Below are positions 56,971-64,000 of a stretch of 64,000 bases of DNA, in pieces (position 1 is the stretch's first letter; the number at the start of each line of letters is the position of its first letter). Below the pieces are notes generated by a model, which worked only from the letters and a program-made list of their open reading frames with translations, was not told the DNA's origin and did not search any database. The DNA comes from Brachyhypopomus gauderio. Its lineage: Eukaryota > Chordata > Actinopteri > Gymnotiformes > Hypopomidae. The stretch covers positions 2,673,910 to 2,737,909 of the forward strand of contig NW_027506873.1 of the NCBI RefSeq assembly GCF_052324685.1, in the 5' to 3' direction. A program made the translations under genes and the position numbers.

Positions 56971-59144
56971 AGTCCCATGTCAGCAGTTCAGTTTGGTACT
57001 GAACTTCTCAAAGCGTGCAAGTCCTAACCTCACTACAACGTCAGCAGAAATGTTAATACCGACTCGCAAGTGCATTAAAAACCCAATTACTAATAAACGA
57101 GCAACCCTCCATACAAAAACTCGAGGGTAATTGCTGTTGACGTCTGTCAAATTAAAGCCTCAAAATCGAATTTTCTGATGGGTTCAAAAAGGTTGCTAAG
57201 ATGACCATGAACTCCACGCTTGATTGTTAAGCAGAAATGTGAATGAATCGTCATGTGGCGTCGTGCCTCTTACTACTGCGCTCTCTCTATAATCACAATC
57301 ACCCAAGTCGGGGGTGAGGCGATAGGCGTGTACAAAGTCGTGTAGTTTAGCACGCACGCTGCAACGCAATATTCAGCACTCAATATAACAAGGTAGCCAA
57401 TAAAAAAAAGTTATTATATTTAGCATCTCGCTAATATTGTCGCAACTGAAGCTTTGATTAAATCAAGAACTAAATATTAGATCTTAGCGACCAGGTTTAA
57501 TTTCCGTCACATTTATCAAGACTTATTGTTTATTGTAGTGTAGGCTAGATGCAGATTTCGGTGCTGTAAACTGCTTCGCTGGTTTGAAAATAGCCATGTT
57601 TGCGGAATCATTTGATCTATATCAATTAATGTCGTAAAATATATTCGTACAATGTTAAAATATTCAGGCTTAGAGCAGACTGAACCAATAGTGTACTGGG
57701 AACGGAATATACTTTGCAGTGGTTGCAAATAACCCTACGCGCGTGCATAGTACGCTGCATGTAAGTTTATTTGTACTGCTACGCTTGGGTTTTGTTTTTG
57801 GAGCGCTTGAATCTCCTGCCTCTCGTTCCGTCACGTGATATAATAATGAAATAATGACGTTACCAAGGGTCACTCGGTACCGGAACAGACTGGTTTCAGG
57901 AGCATGCTCACTAGGACTGCGGAATTTTCCACTCAGGACCAGTCGTGTAGGGCTAGTGCCAAAGGCTCGAGACTTGAGCGCTACTCCTGCGTGGCTGCAG
58001 CTATAAATGTATATGTTTGTGTAGACCTCGAGCGTTTTGCCTGTGCGCTTGAGTTATTCACCATGGTTTGCCGAGCATTTTCTGTCATTAGGCAATTTAT
58101 TTACGGGAAGGTAAACAGATTACACCATGCACTGAACTTTATTATGGTTTTGAGAAAGTCTTGTGATAGTGTTTTTCAGTATTCTTGAGTTTTTACATTT
58201 TTATTTTAGGATAAGTTCTCTCTCTCTTTCTCATTTTCTGTCTGTGTGTTATCTGACTTGAGTTTATTGGATTCTTAAAGTACTTTGCCCTCATGTCAGG
58301 GTTTTAGCTCAAAAGTGTTGATTTTAAACATATTTTAAAGAACTTGCATAGTGTTCTGGATTTTACGGCTCTATGCCTTGTAATTAGGCACACAAACCCT
58401 CATATTAACACAATTCTGTTGCACCTTTACATGTAACTGTACTTGTTGCACATATGTGTAATGTTGCACAAGGATTCATTGATTGAACCACTACTTCCAA
58501 CAGCAGCATTTTTTTAAGGTTTGTTAAAGCTGCCTTTCCTTAGATTTGGACTTTGAAGCTATGGGAAACTTCAGAAATGAACAGGAAGAGACAGATAAAC
58601 CTTTGTAAACAGTTCATTTATGTAATTAGCACTGTCATTTGATGAGATCAGATTTGGATGACCACATGATGAAAGAGTCCTCCATGCTTTAGCATGACCA
58701 CCACCCCCCCCCCCCCACCTTTCCAATATGTTCAGTGTTTGTACAAGGTTTACATATCAGACACTTTATTTCTCCTAATTTCACCGCTCCCAAATAACAT
58801 GCATAAAATGCCATAATTCTTCACAGGTTTATTAAACAAAGTGACAAATATGTAATATTGTGTATATGTTTTATGTAATTTGTGTTTGGGAAAGTAGAAT
58901 ACATCATTTGAAAGTACATTTTAACACGATGTATAAACTTTAAATAAAAAATAAAATTAAATAAAACCTCCTTTGTCTCTCTGCTGTAGCCACATGGTGG
59001 CGCTAGTATCCAACTTGTGAACATCCATTTTTCTTTCAGATTTGATAGGTTCCGGTTAGTGCAAAATATCATACATGGTTTTTTTTTTTACGATTTTTTA
59101 AATTATTTTGAGCAGTTAACAGAAGAAAAAAACAAAAATGGGAT
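56971..59144. other. Region upstream of ranbp3l, no confirmed gene
   Basis: 57000-57400 is presumably the ranbp3l promoter side. At 57832-57838 there is TCACGTGA. A plus-strand ATG at 58063 opens MVCRAFSVIRQFIYGK and meets a donor-like AAG/GTAAAC at 58110/58111, with a TATAAAT at 58002. This could be a first exon of an unknown transcript, but no second exon was found. A C run lies at 58705-58717. The rest is AT-rich with nothing recognised. Confidence 0.4.
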
Positions 59145-59403
59145 TTAACCCTTATTTCGTGTTGGGGTCAATTTTGACCCGTTTTCAAAGTTCAGGTGTG
59201 TAAAAAGTACTGTTTGCTTTTTTGTATTGGAATAGGATTTCATGAGATCTTCAGAAACAGCTATTTTAACACAATAAAGGCATTTTTATAATTTTAGTAA
59301 ATTTTAAAATGTCTCAAATTTAAAAGTACCCTTCATGGTGTTACGGGTCACCACTGACCCGGCATAGAATACTTGCTGTTGCTCCCATCACATAAAAGGT
59401 GTG

Positions 59404-59685
59404 ACTCACCGCACACACCCAAACACCCACCCACACAAACACACACCCATCCACACTCCCACACACACACCCATCCACATTCCCACACATACACACCCAC
59501 ACACACCCAAATACCAACCCACCCACACACACCCATCCACACTCCCACACACAAACCCCCACACACACCCAAATACCAACCCACCCACACACACCCAACC
59601 ACCCACCCACACACACCATTCCACACTCCCACACACATACACACACCCACCCACCTACACCCACCACACCACACACATACACCTA

Positions 59686-59754
<69 letters not shown>

Positions 59755-60115
59755 CCCAAGCCCTCTCCATCTGGAATACAAACTTTCCCACAGAATATTG
59801 ATACATACGTACACACACACACACACAAACCCCCACACACACCCAACCTCCCACCCACCCACACACCAATCCACACTCCCACACACATACACCCACACAC
59901 ACTACATACATATACCCACACACATACACCTACCACACACACACACACCAATCCACACTCCCATACACCCACACCCACCACACCACATACATATACCCAC
60001 ACACATACATCTACCACACACACACACACAGACACACCCTACCCTAGCCCTCTCCATCTGGAACACAAACGTTTCTGCAAAATATTGGTTCATACGTACA
60101 CACACACATGCACAC
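59404..60115. repeat. CA / CCCACA-rich array with a duplicated 60-bp island
   Basis: Irregular CACAC and ACCCACCC repeats. A non-repetitive island beginning CCCTCTCCATCTGGAA occurs at about 59761 and again at about 60050, 289 bp apart, both followed by CATACGTACACACACA. The long open frames in both directions are repeat artefacts. Confidence 0.95.
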
Positions 60116-60160
60116 ATACAAAATTTTGTTTTTCGATGTTTATAGCTTACACACACAAAC

Positions 60161-60926
60161 AATTGTTCCGGTCATTGTTCTGGGCATTGTTCTGGTCATT
60201 GTTCTGGTAATTGTTATGGGCATTGTTATGGGCATTATTATGGTCATTGTTCTGGTCATTGTTATGGTCATTGTTCTGGTAATTGTTCTGGGCATTGTTC
60301 TGGGCATTGTTATGGTCATTGTTATAGTCATTGTTATAGTCATTGTTCTGGTAATTGTTCTGGGCATTGTTATGGTCATTGTTCTGGTCATTGCTATGGT
60401 CATTGTTCTGGTCATTGTTATGGGCATTGTTCTGGTCATTGTTATGGTAATTGTTATGGTAATTGTTCTGGGCATTGTTCTGGTAATTGTTCTGGGCATT
60501 GTTCTGGGCATTGTTATGATCATTGTTATAGTCATTGTTATAGTCATTGTTCTGGGCATTGTTCTGGTAATTGTTATGGGCATTGTTATGGGCATTGTTC
60601 TGGGCATTGTTATGATCATTGTTATGATCATTGTTATGATCATTGTTATAGTCATTGTTCTGGGCATTGTTCTGGTAATTGTTATGGGCATTGTTATGGG
60701 CATTGTTCTGGGCATTGTTATGATCATTGTTATGATCATTGTTATGATCAGTTATAGTCATTGTTCTGGGCATTGTTCTGGTAATTGTTATGGGCATTGT
60801 TCTGGGCATTGTTATGATCATTGTTATGATCATTGTTATAGTCATTGTTCTGGGCATTGTTCTGGTCATTGTTATGGTAATTGTTCTGGGCATTGTTCTG
60901 GGCATTGTTCTGGTAATTGTTATGGT
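60161..60926. repeat. 12-bp minisatellite, about 64 units, CATTGTT core
   Basis: Unit of the form MATTGTTMTGRK, for example GGCATTGTTCTG. Only four positions vary. One unit is disturbed near 60750 (GATCAGTTATAG). Larger blocks recur (GTTATGATCATTGTTATGAT at about 60613, 60720 and 60810). Because 12 is divisible by 3, long frames stay open on both strands; they are not genes. Confidence 0.97.
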
Positions 60927-61257
60927 TTTACAGGGTTCAATCTATAGTTTAATTTTCAAATTTGCACTTGATAAGTCTGTGTAAAAAGTAGTGGATGAAT
61001 GACAGGCTATCGTCCATCTGACGTCTAGGGTTTGACACACGCAACCCCCCCCCACCCCCCGGCCCGGTCAAAGATCGGCACACATGGAGCCAAAAAAATG
61101 AAACCCTGAAATTGAAAACTGTGGTTACATGGATTTAAACACATACTAAGTTAGCTATGAGGTGAGAAACAAGAATTTTCAGGCCAATTTAATTCGGTCC
61201 GTGTCGACCCGAGACACCAAGAACTGTTTACCCCGTCTAACATAAGATAAGGGTTAA

Positions 61258-61506
61258 CTTCTTTTTGACAGGCGCAGACGACCAATGTCAGATCACCGAT
61301 GCAACATAAAAAGGACTATAAAAAAAATTGATCAAGGATTCGGTCACTCCTACACCCACAAATTCAGCCAAGGATCATGTGAAGCTGGATTGGGGACCCT
61401 ATCATCTGTCAGAGAGATGATAGACTGGGGATAGATTGATGGAAATTGAATTTAGCTTCAGATGACACTTTTCAGGTTTCATTTTACTGTCGCTTTTCAT
61501 AGTAAG
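61258..61506. other. Short unique stretch between piggyBac-like element and satellite
   Basis: About 250 bp, no gene or repeat recognised. A short internal echo (AGAGAGATGATAGACTGGGG) was the only pattern. Confidence 0.4.
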
Positions 61507-63198
61507 AGAGCCCAACCACGGTGTAATAGAGGCTGAATATGGTGTAGTAGAGCCCGACCATGGTGTAATAGAGCCCGACCATGATGTAATAAAGCCTGAC
61601 CATGGTGTAATAGAACCTAACCACGGTGTAATAGAGCCTGACCACAGTGTAATAGAGCCTGACCACAGTGTAATAGAGGCTGACCACGGTGTAATAGAGC
61701 CCTACCACAGTGTAATAGACGCCGACCACAGTGTAATAGAGGCCGACCACAGTGTAATAGGGCCCCGACCACGGTGTAATAGAGGCTGAATATGGTGTAG
61801 TAGAGCCCGACCATGGTGTAATAGAGCCTGACCATGATGTAATAAAGCCTGACCATGGTGTAATAGAACCTAACCACAGTGTAATAGAGCCTGACCACAG
61901 TGTAATAGAGGCTGACCACGGTGTAATAGAGCCCTACCACAGTGTAATAGACGCCGACCACAGTGTAATAGAGGCCGACCACAGTGTAATAGGGCCCCGA
62001 CCACGGTGTAATAGAGCCTGACCACAGTGTAATAGAGCCCGACCACAGTGTAATAGGGCCCGACCACGGTGTAATAGAGCCTGACCACAGTGTAATAGGG
62101 CCCAACCACAGTGTAATAGGGCCCGACCACGGTGTAATAGAGCCCGACCACAGTGTAATAGAGCCCAACCATGGTGTAATAGATGCCAACCATGGTGTAA
62201 TAGAGGCTGACCACGGTGTAATAGGGCCTGACCATGGTGTAATATGCCCTAACATGGTGTAATAGAGCCTGACCACAGTGTAATTGAGCCAGACCACAGT
62301 GTAATAGGGCCTGACCACGGTGTAATAGAGGCCGACCATGGTGTAATAGAGCCTAACGACAGTCTAATAGAGCCTGACCACGGTGGAATAGAGGCCAACC
62401 ATTGTGTAATAGTGGACGACCACGGTGTAATAGGGCCCGACCACGGAGTAATAGAGCCCTAACATGATGTAATAGAACCTGACCACGGTGTAATAGAGGC
62501 CGACCACGGTGTAATAGAGGCCGACCATGGTGTAATAGAGCCTAACCACTGTGTAATAGGGCCTGACCATGGTGTAATAGAGCCTGACCATGGTGTAATA
62601 GAGCCCGACCACGGTGTAATAGAGCCTGACCATGGTGTAATAGAGCCTAACCACAGTGTAATAGAGCCTGACCACGGTGTAATAGTGGCCGACCACAGTA
62701 TAATAGTGCCTGACTATGGTGTAATAGAGCCCGACCACGGTGTAATAGAGTCTGACTAGAGTGTAATAGAGCCCAACGACAGTGTAATAGAGCCTGACCA
62801 CGGTGTAATACAGGCCGACTATGGTATAATAGTGCCTGACCATGGTGTAATAGAGCCTGACCACAGTGTAATAGAGCCTAACGACAGTCTAATAGAGCCT
62901 GACCACGGTGTAATAGAGGCCGACCATGGTATAATAGTGCCTGACCACGGTGTAATAGAGCCCAACCACGGTGAAATAGAGGCCAACCATTGTGTAATAG
63001 AGGCTGACCACGGTGTAATAGAGCCTGACCACAGTGTAATAGAGGCTGCCCACGGTGAAATAGAGGCCAACCATTGTGTAATAGAGGCTGACCACGGTGT
63101 AATAGAGCCTGACCACAGTGTAATAGAGGCTGACCACAGTGTAATTGAGCCAGACCACAGTGTAATAGAGGCCGACCATGGTGTAATAGAGGGCCTAT
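61507..63198. repeat. 21-bp satellite, about 80 units, with higher-order blocks
   Basis: Consensus unit GACCACGGTGTAATAGAGCCT with variation mainly at the CACGG/CACAG/CATGG and GAGCC/GAGGC/GGGCC positions. Blocks of about 11-12 units recur (the GGCTGAATATGG block at 61531 and 61784). The 21-bp length keeps frames open (LYYTVVG on the minus strand); these are not genes. Units have rare 1-bp changes in length. Confidence 0.97.
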
Positions 63199-63515
63199 GG
63201 GTGTAGTAAGCATTTCTGGTTGTGAGTTATGGCTGCCAGAGTTAAGTTCAAAGTTATTTATAGTTAGAAAAATAAGGTTATTGTTTAAAGTTATTTTTGA
63301 GAGAGGTAAGTATTACATCTGTGCATGAAACTTCAAATCAAAATGACATTGTGACATTACTTATTTTGGATTGCAGCTAAACCTAGCATGGTTTGTTAAA
63401 TGTCAGTTCACAGCTTTGATTTCTTTTTCCTTGGGCTTGTTAATTGAGTTTTGAATCAAAATGAAATGGCTTACTTGAAAGCAAATATAATTGAAGCTCT
63501 CAAATATACCAATAA
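63199..63515. other. Intergenic, nothing recognised
   Basis: About 320 bp of AT-rich sequence between the satellite and the candidate LTR. Confidence 0.4.
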
Positions 63516-63940
63516 TGTCACGGTGAGGGGGCCGGGTCGCCACCAGAGGGCGCGCAACCCGGCCAGCAGCCGATCCCAGCACACACCCCCGCGCACGCAG
63601 CCACTCCCACAGTCGCAATCACCATCATACTGAGCACCTGTTTCTTGTTTACTTTGCACTTCTTAAGCCCGCAGGTCGTCTGGTCCAGTGCTGCACATTG
63701 CCGCTACACGAGCGTCTCTGGTTGAGAGCGAGTCCGTCACTGCGTTCCCTGCCGTGTGTGTACGCTACGAGCTTCACCTTGCATCCACAGTGTGTGCGCT
63801 ACGAGCTTTACCTTGCATCTACAGTGTGTGCGCTACGAGCTTTACCTTGCATTACTTGCAGTGTATGCTATACGAGTGTTACTGGTTGCCATGGATAATA
63901 AACCACCTTCTGTCCAACCCACGTCTCCGGTTATTCAACA
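63516..63940 (+). mobile_element. Candidate solo LTR
   Basis: Begins TGTCACGGTG and ends ATTCAACA, with AATAAA at 63896-63901 near the 3' end, the layout of a retrotransposon LTR. It contains 34-bp repeats. A clean 5-bp target duplication is not evident (AATAA left, AAAATAA right), so this is tentative. No internal retroelement coding region was seen. Confidence 0.4.
63757..63880 (+). repeat. 34-bp tandem repeat, three copies plus a partial
   Basis: CGCTACGAGCTT recurs at 63763, 63797 and 63831, exactly 34 bp apart, with a degraded fourth copy at about 63866. Lies inside the candidate LTR. Confidence 0.9.
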
Positions 63941-64000
63941 AAAATAATTTCTATCTCAAACCTGAAAATCTGCCATGTGCAAAAGTATGTGAACTCTCCT

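Larger units (their letters stand above)
59145..61257. mobile_element. piggyBac-like non-autonomous element carrying simple-repeat arrays
   Basis: The target TTAA is duplicated at 59145-59148 and 61254-61257. The ends are CCCTTATTTCGTG and, reverse complemented from the right, CCCTTATCTTATG, so the terminal repeat is about 8-9 bp. TTAA target and CCC ends fit piggyBac. The subterminal palindrome GGGTCAATTTTGACCC lies at 59165-59180. No transposase is present. The 2.1-kb interior is mostly CA-rich DNA (59404-60115) and a 12-bp minisatellite (60161-60926). Confidence 0.75.

Noticed and set aside
59348-60210. Open frames of 100-269 codons rich in Cys/Val or His/Thr
   Set aside because: Products of CA/CCCACA simple repeats on both strands.
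60108-60947. 279-codon plus-strand open frame of Ile/Val repeats, with long minus-strand frames
   Set aside because: It is entirely the 12-bp minisatellite; periodicity divisible by 3 keeps frames open, and there is no promoter, splice site or non-repeat protein segment.
61617-62864. Open frames of 121-240 codons encoding LYYTVVG repeats on the minus strand
   Set aside because: Pure 21-bp satellite; several frames are open at once, as expected from the unit length.

Overview
The window is nuclear DNA from a bony fish. Every recognisable gene is vertebrate, split by GT-AG introns and read here by joining exons in phase. The intergenic DNA is full of fish-type repeats: Tc1/mariner, hAT, piggyBac-like, tRNA-derived SINEs, L2-like tails, and long CA/GT arrays. 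The repeat style suggests an ostariophysan-like teleost, but this is inference. No CRISPR, bacterial operon or tRNA gene was seen. All exon coordinates were worked out by eye.

Layout: mrpl48 (+, 30-2550); dnajb13 (+, 3141-5206); ucp2 (-, 5511-7217, promoter near 8.2 kb); a 5-kb block of nested transposons; ucp3 (-, 13238-14776, promoter near 15.4 kb); a 6-kb gene-poor gap; rsf1 (+, 21723-31007, 3' UTR probably to about 34.16 kb); clns1a (+, 34744-38473, stop codon completed in a last exon at 38750); a transposon-rich 7-kb gap; a RANBP3-family gene best matched to ranbp3l (-, 46050-56970, 13 exons); then from 57 kb to the end no convincing gene, but a piggyBac-like element carrying large simple-repeat arrays and a 1.7-kb 21-bp satellite.

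The genes do not form a pathway. Three are mitochondrial (mrpl48, ucp2, ucp3), one is axonemal (dnajb13), two act in chromatin or snRNP assembly (rsf1, clns1a), and one in nuclear export (ranbp3l). The order mrpl48-dnajb13-ucp2-ucp3 and the pair rsf1-clns1a resemble human 11q13-q14. Here the two blocks are fused, and human PAAF1 and COA4 are absent between mrpl48 and dnajb13.

The most notable observations are a near-identical 152-bp tract shared by ucp2 and ucp3 exon 2 (likely gene conversion), a frame-preserving 26-bp micro-inversion inside a 60-bp coding repeat of rsf1, a clns1a stop codon split by an intron, a likely GC-AG intron in ranbp3l, several nested transposons datable by perfect target-site duplications, and a 12-bp minisatellite in which most units carry a SOX-type core. 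I found no clear new enzymatic or defence system.
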